From: Phyto melanocephala
Taxonomy: Eukaryota; Arthropoda; Insecta; Diptera; Rhinophoridae
Direction: 5' to 3'
DNA: 64,000 nt
Assembly (NCBI GenBank): GCA_941918925.1
Contig: OW799233.1
Coordinates: forward strand, 140,122,223 to 140,186,222
The position numbers and the translations under genes are program-made. Positions 11,153-24,800 of the stretch are shown here, piece after piece. Position 1 is the stretch's first letter. Every line of letters starts with the position of its first letter. The notes beneath the pieces are model-generated. The model saw nothing but the letters and a program-made list of their open reading frames with translations. It searched no databases and was not told where the DNA came from.

Positions 11153-14100
11153 ATTAAAATAAATAAATAAAACATATGATGGTACAAACAGAGTATGTTT
11201 TTGTTGTAGTTGTTATATTATTTTATGCTTATACACACATGTACGAATTCACACTACGTCTGCTGCGAGGGTTTTCGTTTATTCATACAAATATTATAAA
11301 TATACTTTTTAAGGTGATTTCGCTTCAAAAATGCTCCGCACCAAACGGGATTTCTAAACGAGTCAGATTTTTGAAAAAATTTGTATACACTTTTCTACAC
11401 TATATATATTATTAGCTAAATATTTTGTATACCAATACAATTTAATTTTATATGTTTTTAAATTGATATATTTTATTCATACAGGTGTGGAATATTACAA
11501 TTTTTGGTAGAGTCCAAAAAATATTTTTGTGTGTTTTGTTTTGCTTCCACAATAATAAATATATTAAAAAAATGTCCCTTAAATATTCAGCTAATTTCTT
11601 TTATTCAAGATATTCTTGGATACAAGATATTTTTTATAGCTCTGCAGAAGTAAGGTTTTATCAATAACTAAATTATAAATAATATAGTTTGACATTTAGG
11701 AATATAAGCATGCACCGATACAATACCAATTGTGTTCACAAGTAAATAAACTAAATTTGTATTTCAATAGACGATACAGAACACAATGCGGGGATGTAAA
11801 ATGAACAATTATATTTAAAATAAATTTTAATGTAGAAGAATTGACTCAAATTATAGAATTTAATTTTTAACAAACTCAAGGCCATATACCTATACCATAA
11901 ATAATAGATCACACATACATACGTACATCATCCATTTTCTATGTAATTATCTCTCAAAAATATACATTGTTTTTTCTATTTAAAAAATAAAATAAATGTG
12001 TATGTGTAAACAATTCTACCCAAGTGTACACAAAAAAGCCAACACCTTCAATCCCTACATTGATCACTAAAAGACTAATGACTAATCAAGTTTTACATTA
12101 AAAATTTTAATAAATTTTAAATATGTAATTAAAATTTAATATTCGCAACAAAATACTCATTAATCATTTTCATCAGGCACCAAAATTAAAACACCACAAA
12201 ATTATATGTAAAACTATGTGCTAATAATAAAAACTTTAAAACACAGAAAATTCTACTATAGCAAATTAAGAATTTATTAAATATTTGCACAAAGGACAAC
12301 AATTGAACTTTAGCAAAAATTTCTTTAAGGCAGCAGCAGAGTTTTCTTTACATGTATTTGTTAATAACTATTGGTATATAAAGATAATGTTTATTAGTGT
12401 GGGTATTAAAGTGTATGAATATTTGATTTCTAATTTGTTTGTTGTTTGTAGTTGTGTGAAACTAAAATTTTCGTATGTATCCCAAAACAAAAAACACATG
12501 AAAAAACAAAATAAAAAAAAAAACTTTTGACAAATTATAACTAAACCACATAAAGCTTTTAACTATTTAGTTTTAGTTATTTTACGTATATGTAGTACTT
12601 ATATATTATAATATACACATAAGCTATTCTATGTATTTAGATAAGTATGTACATAAGCGTATATTTGTATGTATGCAAGTTAAAAAAAAACTATAAGAGA
12701 ATTATAAAAAAAAAGTTAAAGCAAATGCTTGAAAACCTCTGTAGAATTTAACATTTGCAAATTAAAGAATTTTTCAAAATTAAATTCACAAACAATCTCA
12801 ATTTGGAAATAAACAAATGCTAAAATATTTTATACAAACAAACTGAATTTAATATAATTTTTTCTTTTGCTTTTAATAAAAAACTTTCGCTTAGATTTCC
12901 CCAAGCGGTTAAACAATAAATTTCAAAATGTATGTGCTGTGTTAGTTGGCATAAACTACTAGCAAACACACAAAAATTTAATGAAAAAAAAAACAAAACT
13001 TAAAACAAAATTTCTAATTTAAAATAAAAATATAAAAAAAAGTATAAAATACCAGGATAAATTCTGTATCCCAAAACTGCTGCATACAAACAGCCACAAC
13101 CACAATAGACTGACATTATCAGTGCCACATCAGCAGCTTAATACTGACACCAACAAACAAGTAACTATAGTAAATGCAACAGACACCTACACAATTGCAC
13201 ATACTATCATACATACACAGATAAGATCGTGATGTTCTTATTGTTGTTGTTTCTACAATTGTTGGGTGTCAATAATGCGCGCTAGAATTCCAACAGCAAC
13301 AGAAAACTAAAGCTCCTTAAGTATTGTAAGTGAATGAACGTATGAAAGGGTTGGGTGAAAGCAACAAACACACTAAATTGTTAGTATTTTGCAACTTTTT
13401 TCCTTCATTTTTTCACTATATGCTCAAGTTCCCTCCATTCGCTTGAGACCAAGAATCTGCCCAGTTGAAAGCAACATGCAATAAGTCTATGTATCGTATG
13501 TATATGCGATGTAATATTACAATTTCATTTGGTTGTTGCAGCAAGCGCAGTAAAAAGCATCGGCTTTTTGAATATTTCGTCAGCTTCCGGCTTTTGTTGT
13601 TGCCTCATGCAACCGAGTATATAAGTATTAGTGGAGAACATTGTTGCTATATTTACTGTGTTAACTATTAACCTACACACACCGACAGTCACCAATACTA
13701 ACACTTACACTTTACATAAACAAAAAACAAATACGAACATATAAAAAATACTCAAACGCCCTCTACAAGTATGTAACGGAAAGTGATTTTATAATGTTGT
13801 TGTTGGTTTTTTTTTCTTTTTTTTTTATTCCATACATTGTTTAAATATAAATATATAAAGCAACAATACAATACAACAACAAAAGAAAGCAATTACAAAA
13901 AATACACAAAATTATTTATGTATTATGTGCGAAGAAAACGAATAGTTTTTTGTTGCCAGAACAAGCGGCAAATACCAAACTAGTTTTAATCTTATATACA
14001 AATTGTATATAGAAAATAGGGTTACCAAGCCGTAAGTATTTTTACCGCCAAACTTTCTTTTTTCTTTGTTGTTAGTTAGTTAAAATGCTACAATACAATG

Positions 14101-14350
14101 GTTAAGCATTAAAACTTTAGATTTTTTCAGGGCGACACCAAATAATTACAATTAAGAACTCAAGTTAAGAGTTTCAAAATATTTAATTAAAAGTTGTTTA
14201 AGTTAATATTTTGGTTATGATGAAACATTAAAATATTATTCTCTCTAAAGGTGAACTTTTTGACAATTGGAAACAAATAACAACTTAATAATGAATCTAA
14301 TAATATTTGCTTATTTGTATATCAGGTAAAAAATAAAATCTTTATAGAGA
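11153..14350. other. AT-rich DNA; weak TATA-box candidate near 13618
   Basis: No coding exon recognised. The 13440-13740 segment is less AT-skewed and contains TATATAAG at 13618-13625, followed by a CACACA-rich, A-rich leader-like stretch. This could be a core promoter plus 5' UTR, but no ORF or donor site confirms it. CAA-rich and TATG-rich low-complexity DNA makes up much of the rest. Confidence 0.35.
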
Positions 14351-14511
14351 AAAACAAGTAAGAGCACTATATTCGGCTGTGCCGAATCTTTCATACCCAC
14401 CACCAATTTTGTGTACATTTAAAGCACAATATTTTTTGTTATTTTGTTAATCGCTATAGAATAATCTCTTTATAATAAAATATGTATCACTTTCTTTGTA
14501 GAGGGTGGTTA

Positions 14512-15105
14512 AATTTTAAGGGCCCATGTTTAAGGTGAACCACATGTAACCTTCAACTATTTTCTTGTATTTCATTTGACATTTCTCAATCTCAGACTAA
14601 CTCAATTTGAACCGTGGAAAGATACGCAATCGAGCAACGCTTTTAAATATTAAAGATTTTTATAAAAATGGGCGTTCAAATCAAAATTAATTTTGTGCAC
14701 TTCGTGATTCTTTTGGTCAACATAATCGTTCGAATTCGACCACAATCGTGAGAATTGTAAAAAATATTTAAATGTCTGCAAAGCAGGTCTGTATGAAATG
14801 TGAAAACATCTGTGAATGTCATCTTAGTTCGTTGAATGGGAAACATTGCTGTTTTTCACGATAACGTGGCAAAAGAGCAAGCAACCTCGACTCATCATCG
14901 TGCCCAACAATCGAGCATCAACAGTGTCATTGAAAATTTGCACTATCGGATCGTGGTGTGCCGACTAGGTTGAGGGGCCATTTGGCCGATATTTTGTTCC
15001 ATACATAATTGAAGCATACAAATATTATCATTATAAAAATAAATGATAATAATTTCATAATAATTTTATTCAAAATCAACATAATCCCTTAAAATTAAAC
15101 CACCC
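14512..15105 (+). mobile_element. internally deleted mariner-superfamily element nested in copy A
   Basis: The ends are inverted repeats: GGGTGGTTAAATTTTAAGGG at the left and CCCTTAAAATTAAACCACCC at the right. Inside, it keeps the start of a transposase (helix-turn-helix region from about 14608) and the last codons near 14930-15010. The initiator ATG is replaced by GTG (CCGTGGAAAG), the HTH region is frame-broken, and the catalytic centre is deleted. The same insertion is at the same host position in the copies at 54.8, 58.6 and 63.6 kb. Confidence 0.75.
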
Positions 15106-15164
15106 ATTATAACTTCGGTATGCTAGTAAAATGTTTTCGTAAATTTAGTCTTTCAATGAAAGTG

Positions 15165-16570
15165 GCCGTTAAAATACGCGTGTCAATAAAGTTTCTGCTA
15201 ATAAACATAACTTAGATATTTCAATATAGTCCTTTAGTATTCCAAAATCTTTATTCATAGAGAATTTACATGAATTTAAGAGGAAGAAAGTTAAATTTTA
15301 AGGGCCACAGGGTGATTTAAAATATACATTCTCTGCATTTTTCTAAAACGGGAAATTTATTAGTAAGATTTTGATTTTTAAACTTCTATAACATTTTGCT
15401 TTTAAAAGATTTTGAAACGAAATAAGTTTTGTATAATTTTAAAATTTGTTAGCCATTAGCACATGAAAATAAATTGTTTATAATGTTTAGAGATAATTTT
15501 TTTTGACTTAGGTCAAAATTTTCCTAAATTCGCATTTTTAATAGAGCATAACTTAAGGAGAACATAAGCATAAGTTGTTAGCATGCCATCTAGTAGTTGC
15601 TAGTAGAGTCATCTATCTTATCATCTTTATCTTATATTTAGCTACAGTACAATAAATGTCGCAGTGTAAGATGAATAAATGCTAATATATATGACTAATA
15701 TATTTTTATAAAATTTTAAGGAAAAAAGTGTGCGTGGCACATCTATTTTCCGTTATAACGAAGACTTTGACCAAAAAGCCATGTTTGCAAAATTTCAGAA
15801 TTTGAAATATACACTGTGCGGTATAAATTTTCGTACATTTTTATCTATAACTCTTTTCCTAATTCATAGATTTAAGCGATTTTCAGGGAAAAATATTCTT
15901 TTGACTCGATAAATATATATTCGAAGTTTCATGACTCTACGTTTATGCGTTTGGACACAATTCAAAAGTGAAAGTGGGCGTTATAGTAGGCGTGTCAAAG
16001 TTATTTTGCGAATGAGTACAACTTAGGTGTTTCAATATAGTCCTTTATTATTCCAAAATCTTTATTAATAGAGAAATTATATGAATTTTAGGTAAAACGT
16101 TATATGGGAGGTGGGCGTAAAAAAGGGCGTGGCACCTTAATTTTTTGGCATAGTAATGAAATTGCCTAGGGGGATAGACGTAGCAAAATTTATCATCATA
16201 CCTCTAATTTTAGCGGTTTTATGAGCTTTTAAATTTCATTAACGGTAGATAACGTGAAAAGTGGGCGTTATAGTAGGCGTGTCAAAGTTATTTTTGCCAA
16301 TGAGTACAACTGAGGTGTTTAAATATAGGCCTTTATTATTCCAAAATCTTTATTAATAGAGAAATTATATGAATTTTAGTTAAAACGTTATATGGGAGGT
16401 GGGCGTAAAAGTGGGCGTGGCACATTGATTTTCCGTTACAAAAAAGCGTCTCACCAAAAACCAAAGTGTGCAAAATTTCAGAGTCGTACATCAAATTTTG
16501 TTGCTTTTATGACGTTTTTGTTTTTAAATATACCGAAAAATACACTGTGCGGTATAAATTTTCGTACATT
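15165..16570. repeat. ~288-bp tandem units with GTGGGCGTGGCAC boxes (copy A)
   Basis: Units start at AAAGTGG(C/G)CGTTA near 15174, 15970 and 16258. The last two are 288 bp apart, while the first is separated by diverged sequence. Each unit runs through TTTCAATATAGTCCTTTA, TTATATGGGAGGTGGGCG and a GGGCGTGGCAC box. Similar units occur in the composite copies at 55, 59 and 63 kb. Confidence 0.72.
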
Positions 16571-16880
16571 TTGATCGATAACTCCTCTCCTAATGCATAG
16601 ATTTAGACAATTTTTGGGGGAAAATATTGTCTTTACCCAGGAAATATATATTCGAAGTTTCATGAGTCTACGTTAATCCGTTTGGACACAATTCCATTTT
16701 TTCCGATGTTCGTAGGACACGGTTTTTACGAGCTACTCTTGCTTTTCGAGCTATAACTCTCTTCCTAATATTCCGATTTAGCCCATTTTCAATATTAAAC
16801 AAACCTTGTCTATAAGAAAGATTCTAGCAAAATTTGAGCCCCCTAGCTTTTTCGGTGCGACCTCTATCGTGCTTTCAACA

Positions 16881-16908
16881 GACGGACAGACGGACAGACG
16901 GACGGACA
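16881..16908 (+). repeat. GACGGACA microsatellite, copy A
   Basis: A short run of the 8-bp unit GACGGACA, the GTCY-type proto-microsatellite typical of this repeat family. This copy has fewer units than the one at 60.5 kb. Confidence 0.85.
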
Positions 16909-17047
16909 TAGCTAGATCGTCATAAAATCAAACCCCGATTCAGAATATATATACTTTATGGGGTCTAAAATGGATATTTCGATGTGTTACAAACGGAATG
17001 ACAAAATGAATATACCCCCACCATTTTTTTGGTGGCGGGTATAAAAA

Positions 17048-18421
17048 ATACAGTATGCTTTAGTGGTAATATTTTGTAATACCAACTAATAAACGAGTTT
17101 TTTCTGCATATTTGTGCAGAGTTAAGGATTTGTCAAAAATCATTTAATAAATAACGTTTTAAGTCTTTGAAAATTATTGTATAAAAACTACCGCTCAATT
17201 TTAAAAATTAATTACATTTCTGCAATTTTCTAAGACTTTTTTGTTAAATATAAAAGGGACCAAAAACTATGTTTACTTTAAATTTTAAAAACTAATTATT
17301 TATGTTTTAAAGATGTGGTGATAAAAAAGTGATTACTTCTAAATAATCCTTAATACTTTGCGCTTTAAAATGCTTTAGAAGATTATAGTATAATATTTAG
17401 TAATTGGCACCATTCAGACAAAACTTCTTTATCTTATCGCTATTTCAAACAAGCTTTAATAACAACGTAATTCCACTAAAAGAAACTACCCGTGCAAAAC
17501 GTTTGTTATTTTTGTATATCTTATTAGATTTTATTTAACTATAGAAACTGTACATAAGAAACGCATAAAAATCCATAATTATAATAAAAATCATAATTAA
17601 ATTTTTAATACTTACATTAACTTCTAGGTAATAAATAAATTATTCCATCACATTTAAACAACTTACCTAAAAAGAAAGTAAATTAAGCAAATAATTAATG
17701 ATATTATAAATATTCATAAAAAAAAATATAATATACGTAAAAGAGTACTAAAAATTTGCACCAGGGTATCAAAAATCTTATTGAAATATTCTAGTATGAC
17801 TCAACTGTTGGAGTTTATGCAAAGTTTTCTCAACTGCTACAAAGAGAAGCTAAGATGGTCATGTATAAAGTTGCGGTATCATTTCGGTTTTGCGATTATA
17901 GATGTTGTCATCACTAATAGATTGTCTTTATTATATTATTGTTTTGTAAAAAATTATCTCTACAATCCATTTATTTATTTATTAAAGTCTAAAGAACAGT
18001 ATTCCTTACAGACTAATAAAAAATAAAATATATAAATGCATTTAGTTATATACATCATAATAATAGTGGTCTTAATGTGACAATTTTTCTTATGGCTGTC
18101 ATTTTTAGAGTTAAAACAAATATTATTCTGGGGGAGCGGTGTTTTAAAATTTTATTTCTCAAATACTTTACCTATATAGCTATAACTTTGTTCCCTTTAA
18201 CCCGCACAATATAGGATCAAATAAAAACGCTCGAACAGTACAATATAGTAACCATAAAAAATGAAACATTCGAGATGGCGTCTGAAACAAAAGGGCTTGA
18301 CTAGTAGAATTCAGTTAACTATAAACATTCAAAATCAAATATGGCGTAGAAAACTATAAATAGTATGTTACATGAAATATATAATCTAGGCTAAGCTACG
18401 ATGTCGTCATTACACCTATGT
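17048..18421. other. AT-rich DNA without recognisable genes
   Basis: Only chance ORFs are seen (for example an 81-aa ORF at 17781-18026 with no recognisable domain). No repeat ends were found. Confidence 0.4.
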
Positions 18422-18475
18422 ACATGACGGTGAAGGATGTTATTAGATTCGGCACGTCCGAATATACAGGTCTCA
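18422..18475 (+). repeat. decayed 3' end of a HINE
   Basis: The string GACGGTGAAGGATG, followed by AGATTCGGCACGTCCGAATATA, matches the reverse complement of the hairpin end of the element at 41369 (GAAGGGTATATAAG, then the ATTCGGCAC/GCCGAAT hairpin). One substitution disrupts the stem. The rest of the element upstream is too decayed to follow. Confidence 0.5.
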
Positions 18476-19290
18476 AGTATTTTTCTATTATTTCAATAAT
18501 TTTTTTATTTGTCGCTCGGAACATATACCTCGCTTGGTCACTTACTCCTAATGTTATTTTGTGGTTACGCGCTATTAATTATAATTATAACAAGTAGGGC
18601 CAAAAGTCACATTTTTGTTTATAGTTACTTTTTAATTTTTTAGATATTATTAATCCAAAAAATTTAACGACCAATCAACACACTAAAGTGGTACAGTATT
18701 AATTTTTTGAAACTTGCTGACCGAATTATCTTAAGAAATTTAGATTTAAATTAGCCAGCAAGTTCACCAGTTTTACCTGCCAAATTGTTTTTATAAGGTT
18801 ATATCGATTATATGTTAATAATTACCAAACTATAGAGCACATATCAGGGATCAGGGCAACAGAGTTAGGAACTTTACATAAAGTTATGCAAAACGCATAT
18901 TTAAGAACTCAATTATGCATCGATGGTATTTTTTTTCATAATTAAAATTTACATTATACAAAGTTGATATTTTATTCAGAGAAAATAAAACTGCGAATTA
19001 ACATTCAGATAAATGTAGTTTAATGTAGACTGGCACTTTTTGACAAAGTGTTTTCGATTAATACTGCAATAATTCTAATAAATTTTATAAAAACCGGTAT
19101 TTGAAATAGCTTTAACCCTTATGTCTACAACCACTTACATGTTCCGTTCAATATATTTTCGCTATCTAATCAGGTATCGACTTGAAAATTTTAATATGTG
19201 CCTAAAATATAGGTTTTCAACATCAGATGAAATAATTTAAAAAAATATTTTTTTGGAAAAAATTTACAAAATGTTTTTGAGATTTACCCC
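18476..19290. other. AT-rich spacer
   Basis: No gene, RNA or repeat with clear ends is seen. Confidence 0.35.
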
Positions 19291-19294
19291 TTAA

Positions 19295-20521
19295 CCATAC
19301 ATCCGAATTACCCGGGTAAGCATAGAACAATTCAAAAACTTTTTTGAGTCCAAAAAAAATTTAAATAATTATTTGAATGTTTAATTTAAACCAATTCAAG
19401 CTTTATTTTACCATTTTAATATTAATAAGACTCTACTGTTTGGCCCAAAATGAATTCTATTCCACTGCGAAATAAAGGCTCTCTTATAATATGATGATTT
19501 TCTGAGCGGCTCTGAATTGCGTAAATAGCTAACTGTGTACTTAAATCTTGAAGAAACAGTCTTTTTCGGCTCGTTGAGGATTTATGACTGGGATTATTCT
19601 CCATATAAATGGCAAAAGCTGCAAATGCAGCTACGTCAATAATATTATAAAAAACGCTATGGGGTATGTATTTGTTCTCCTCTTTGACATATATTCGCAC
19701 AGACATTTATCCATGTTGTTATATCCACCTTTGCTTTTATTATAATCCAGTATTATTACTGGCTTCTTTTTTTCAACTCCAACCTCGGTATTATAATAAG
19801 ATGTAGATAGTAGCAAAACCGATTTTTTTTTTTTGATATATGAAAACATACTAATGTTGTTGCTAAATCCAAAGACTGAAGATTCTATTTCTCTTCACAC
19901 ATAGACGATGTTGATTTCACTTCCATGAAAACGGTTGCAACACAAATCTTTGACTACTTGTTCACCTTGGTTTTTTCCCTTTCTCCAGAAAGCGCCAAGC
20001 CAGTATATATCTGTCCACTGAGTGGATAAGATGTAAGAGAATCACAAACCTGCCAAACCTTTATCCCATATTTCGCAGATTTTGAATGACTATACTGCGT
20101 AATTCCTGTGCAACCACGAAAGGAATAAAGTTGCTCAAAAACAGTTGTGTTGGCTTCTGCCACATAGTTGTTCTATAGGTTTCAAATCAGCATCAGCAAT
20201 ATTTCAGATATGGCTGCTGCTTATCTTTACGGTGCTCGCGGGAACTACCATTATTAAATCTGATATAACGGTTAAAAACTAATTTGATTTGCTATCAAAT
20301 TGTTAGCACTCTGCTTTATAGTTCAAACAACCGAGCTAAGATAAAGAATGGAAATCCGCTTTTTAAAAGCATACAGAAATACGGATGCAAATCATTCAAT
20401 TTGATGAAAAAAACAAAAAATAGTGGTTTAATCTGAACAAATTCCCTTGCAAAGTATACGACTTACCCGGGTATAGAACCATCTATGTTTACCGAAAATT
20501 TTTTGGTTGCAGACACAAAGG
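19295..20521 (-). mobile_element. degenerate piggyBac-like element
   Basis: The interval is bounded by TTAA at 19291-19294 and TTAA at 20522-20525. A perfect 12-bp inverted repeat, TACCCGGGTAAG, lies at 19309-19320 and 20462-20473. The exact outer termini are inferred because the bases next to the TTAA sites match only weakly. It contains a broken transposase reading leftward. At about 1.2 kb it is half the size of the intact piggyBac at 33 kb, so it is also internally deleted. Confidence 0.55.
19422..20190 (-). pseudogene. piggyBac-like transposase pseudogene
   Basis: Three separate frames together give the middle and C-terminal parts of a piggyBac transposase. At 20163-19954 FEQLYSFRGCTGITQYSHSK and KYGIKVWQVCDSLTSYPL correspond to the block after the first catalytic Asp, but the expected IDEQ is FEQ, so that Asp is lost. 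At 19849-19631 VLLLSTSYYN and ILDYNKSKGGYNNMDK correspond to the third catalytic region, where one of the two usual Asp residues is replaced. At 19706-19422 FYNIIDVAAFAAFAIY matches the following segment. The MDNFF region between them is corrupted and the N-terminus is missing. It is clearly diverged from the intact copy at 33 kb. Confidence 0.85.
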
Positions 20522-20525
20522 TTAA

Positions 20526-21608
20526 CAAAATAAAACTGGGAACACAAAATTAAAATTAAAAATTCGATATGCTAATGGTCTATGTAATACCAATCAGAAA
20601 AAAAAACCCACAATATTCTTACACAATTAAAAATAATGGTTCAATCAACAGTCTTACATTGTTTTTGTATTATCTGTTATTAAAAACAAAATTGAACTTT
20701 ATTAAGATGTTCTTTGTTAACCCGCTACTTTATTTTTATTATCTTTAGGTTAATTTTTGCAAATTCTGAATTTATGAATCTTAATTTTTGAAACTCACTA
20801 GCATTGATATTGGTTTTAGATAGATAATTTATGACCGATATATCCTTACTCTATTTTTTATTTTATTTTATAAATTGAATCAAGATACAAGTTTTCATAA
20901 ATTGAAGCAAAAATATTTAATTATAAAAACAGAATTTGAGCATTCAATAAATAGTAAGAATTGCGCTATCAAAGTAAGGGGTTATAGTTGATTTTTTGTT
21001 ACGCAATTTATGCTCACGATATTAATAAAAAAATCAAAACTATACTATTTTGAAGGAATTTTCCTACATCTTAATCTAAAATTTTTTTTGAAAACTTAAA
21101 AAACCATCTGAACATTTTACCTTCAATGAATGTTTTTTTATTATTTTGAAGAGAAAATACATTAAAAAAAAACTATTTTTGATTTTGCAAAAATTGTACT
21201 ACTTTCCCACTGTAAAAATCAATACAGAATAAATTGTAAATGAAATTGTTACATTTCACAAAATTGTTTAATGGAAATTACTAACAACAACCATACAGTA
21301 TAGTAAGCGGATTGAAAAAAGTACCAGTGGAGCATTTAAAGTGGGTTCAGAATTAAATATATATTATCAATTGAAAGTTATTCGCTTTCATAAAATATCA
21401 AATATTGTTTTCACCATTATAAATTAATATGGAATTATTTATGGAAATAATAAGATAAAAATGGGATCAAACTGATATTTGTTCAATTTGTGTACTTATT
21501 GAGTTAAAAGGTTTCACTGCAGTCTGACAATTAGATTATTTTTGTACAAACTGAAGGTCTTGAAGTGCCAATTAATAGAATTTTAAAATTTATATAAAAT
21601 CAAATATG
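20526..21608. other. AT-rich spacer
   Basis: No recognisable coding or repeat structure before the LTR retrotransposon. Confidence 0.35.
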
Positions 21609-21613
21609 TATAC

Positions 21614-21790
21614 TATTGTAGTAGAAACACTTACAACATTTTATACTTGTTTATTATTTTATATCAGAAAACCCAGCACTGATTGATTTTTAATTATAAG
21701 GTTTTTCAAATGTACAAATTTATATGTTCATTCTTTTAAGTATTTGAATTGAAATAAAACCTATTATTTGATTTACTTAAACCATAACAT
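21614..21790 (+). repeat. 5' LTR
   Basis: It starts at TATTGTAGTAG and ends in CCATAACAT, with 1-2 nt uncertainty at each side. It contains AATAAA at 21753-21758, a plausible polyadenylation signal. It matches the 3' LTR base for base on reading. Confidence 0.88.
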
Positions 21791-21795
21791 ATTTG

Positions 21796-21808
21796 TGGCG
21801 ACGAGGAT
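21796..21808 (+). other. primer binding site, tRNA-Ser(GCU)-like
   Basis: TGGCGACGAGGAT is the exact complement of the 3' end of insect tRNA-Ser(GCU) including CCA (ATCCTCGTCGCCA, from general knowledge of the tRNA). It begins a few bases after the LTR end. The gag ATG (21810) follows directly. Confidence 0.85.
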
Positions 21809-21809
21809 A

Positions 21810-24800
21810 ATGGCAACTGATCCTAAAATTTTGGAGTTACTACAGAAGCAAGGAGAAATCCTAGCAAGATTGTCTATGGGAGTTTCAATTAGCCAAGAAC
21901 AATTGATGGACAAATTATCAAATTCAATTTCCGAGTTTTTTTTTGACCCAACAAATTCAATTACTTTCAATGTTTGGTACAGCCGTCATGAGGATGTATT
22001 CCTAGTGGATGGTAAAAATTTGGATGACGCAGCTCGTGTAAGACTTTTAATGAGGAAATTAAATACTGTCGCTTATGGTAAATACGCCGCATACATTCTT
22101 CCCAAGAATGTAAGGGATATTTCGTTTGATGAAACGATCAAGATATTAAAAGAAATGTTTGGTGTGCAAGAATCTATGTTTAGTGTGCGGTATAAGTGTT
22201 TCCAAACAGTTAAAAACCCTCAAGAGGATTTAGTGTCTTACGCAGCTCGAATAAATGAATTATGTGAACGCTTTAAATTATCAGAAATTAATGCTGATCA
22301 ATTTAAATGTCTAATTTTTGTGTGTGGATTGCAATCTCACTCAGATATAGAGGTTCGAATGAAGTCTTTGTCAATTTTGGAAGATGATTCGAGTCAGACA
22401 GTCAATAAGTTAGTAACAGCAGCTCAGAGAATGATGAATTTGAAACATGATGCTGCTATGGTCGAAGATAGTACAACATCCGTCAATACTATTAAATCTA
22501 AATCAAAATTTAAACAAGAAGATAAAAAGAACATTCCTAAAACTCCATGTTGGAATTGTGGTTTAATGCATTACTCCAAGTATTGTAATTTCATCAACCA
22601 CAAGTGCAGTCAATGCAATGTTGTCGGCCATAAAGAAGGATACTGCAAAACCTCAGGTAAAAGCAGTTCTTATCAAACTAAATTCACATACAAGAAGAAA
22701 AACAAGAATCATAAGAGAAAATCAGACTCTCCACAATCAAATGTTGTAAAAATTAACAAAGTTTCACATACGTCAAGGCGAAAATATGTTAACGTCAATA
22801 TACAACTTCTACCGTTAATTCAAAGTAATCCTGGGTTTGATGTCAAACTTCAAGTTGACACCGCCTCAGATATATCAATGATTGGAAAGTCACTTTGGCT
22901 TAAAATGGGTAAACCTGGAAAGCTATTCAATAATCGTTACGTAACGAGTGCTTCTAATAACAAAATTAAACTGTTAGCAGAGTTTGACTGTCAAGTCAAA
23001 CTTAAAGGTGAAGTACAACTTTGTAGTTTTTCCGTTGTAGAAATTGATACGCTTTTAATTTTTGGTACAGATTTATGTGATATCTTTCGCATTTGGGAAA
23101 AACCGCTAAACAAAATCTGCAGTCAAATGAGGCAAGATGAAGTCAGCTCAGATATCTTACTGAAAATAAAAAAAGATTTTGCTGATATATTTCAAGATAC
23201 TCCAGCAAAATGCACGAAATTAAAAGTTCAACTACACCTAAAGAAAGATGTTAAACCAATTTTTAGAGCAAAACGACCTGTGGCATACGCCATGCTTCCA
23301 TTAATTGAAGAGGAAATTAATCGTTTATATTCATTGAAAATAATTTCACCTGTCGATTTCTCTGAATGGGCAGCACCCATTGTTGCTGTAAAAAAGGCAA
23401 ATGGAAAAATCCGTATTTGTGGGGATTATTCGACTGGGTTGAACGAAAGTTTGGAAGCTCATAAATACCCTCTTCATCGCCCAGAAGATTTATATGCAAA
23501 AATGGCCAATAGTTGTTTATATACACACATTGATCTTTCGGATGCATATCTACAAACAGAAGTCACATCAGATTCAGCGAAATTACTTACCATTAACACA
23601 CATAAAGGTCTTTATACATTTAATCGTCTAGCACCTGGAGTTAAAAGTGCTCCTGGCGCGTTTCAACAAATCATGGATACAATGCTCATAGGTATAGATG
23701 ATGCTGCAGCGTATATAGATGACATCATAATTGGGGGATCTACAGTTCAAAAGCATTTGGAAAACGTCAACAAAGTTCTTCAGAAACTACGTGAATTCAA
23801 TTTTCACATCAAATTTGAGAAATGCAAATTTTTCACCAAAGAGGTAAAATATCTTGGGAACATAATGTCACAAGATGGTTTACGTCCAGATCCTGACAAA
23901 ATAAAAGCCATTATAAATTTACCACCACCAAAAGATATATCAGAACTAAGATCATTCCTTGGATCAATAAATTATTATGGTAAATATATTCATCAAATGA
24001 GCAATCTCAGAACACCACTTGATAATCTTTTGAAAGAAAACGTCAAATTTGAGTGGACTGTTGCATGTCAAAAAGCTTTTGAAAAATTTAAAAGTCTTTT
24101 AAGCTCAGATTTACTGTTAACACATTACAATCCAAAATTGCCCATCAAGGTTGCAGCAGATGCATCAGGTAAAGGTATTGGTGCATTCATATGTCACGTA
24201 TATCCAGATAAGTCAGAAAAAGTAATTGCTCATGCTTCACGTACGCTTACTCAAGCAGAGAAGGCCTATTCTCAGATAGAAAAAGAGGGTCTTGCACTGA
24301 TTTTTGCCGTTAAGAAGTTTCATCGTTATATATATGGGAGACAATTCATTTTGTGCACTGATCACAAACCCCTTTTACAAATATTTGGAAAAAAATCTGG
24401 TATTCCAGCGTTTGCGGCAAATAGACTACAACGTTGGGCGTTAACACTCATGATGTATGATTTCAAAATTGAATACATTAATACCAAAGATTTTGGTTGT
24501 GTTGATGTTTTATCAAGACTCATTGATACCAATATGAAACCTGACGAAGATATAGTAATTGCCTGTACTATGTTAGAAGAAGAATGTTCAGCAACTCTAA
24601 ACGATCATTTCAACTCATTTCCAATTACGTTTAACATGGTTTTAAAGGAAACAAACAGATGTAAAACAATACAGTCAGTAATATCAGCAATCAACAATGG
24701 TTGGGGCAACAACGTATCATCAGAACTCAAACTTTTTTATATTAGAAGAGATCAACTCAGTGTGGTTCGTGGATGTCTCATGTTTAATGAAAGAATTGTG

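Larger units (their letters stand above)
14351..17047 (-). mobile_element. composite HINE (DINE-1/mini-me type), copy A
   Basis: Orientation is given with the terminal hairpin at the 3' end, which puts it on the minus strand. The edge at 14351 has ACAAGTAAGAGCACTATATT followed by the hairpin ATTCGGC-TGT-GCCGAAT. The inner repeat CATACCCACCACCAA at about 14392 is mirrored by TTGGTGGCGGGTATAAAAA at 17047. A GACGGACA microsatellite (16881-16908) and a TA run (GAATATATATACTTTAT) lie near the other end. These are the hallmarks of the dipteran DINE-1/mini-me (Helentron-associated) family. A mariner-derived element occupies 14512-15105, and ~288-bp tandem units follow. It encodes no protein of its own. 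Confidence 0.78.
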
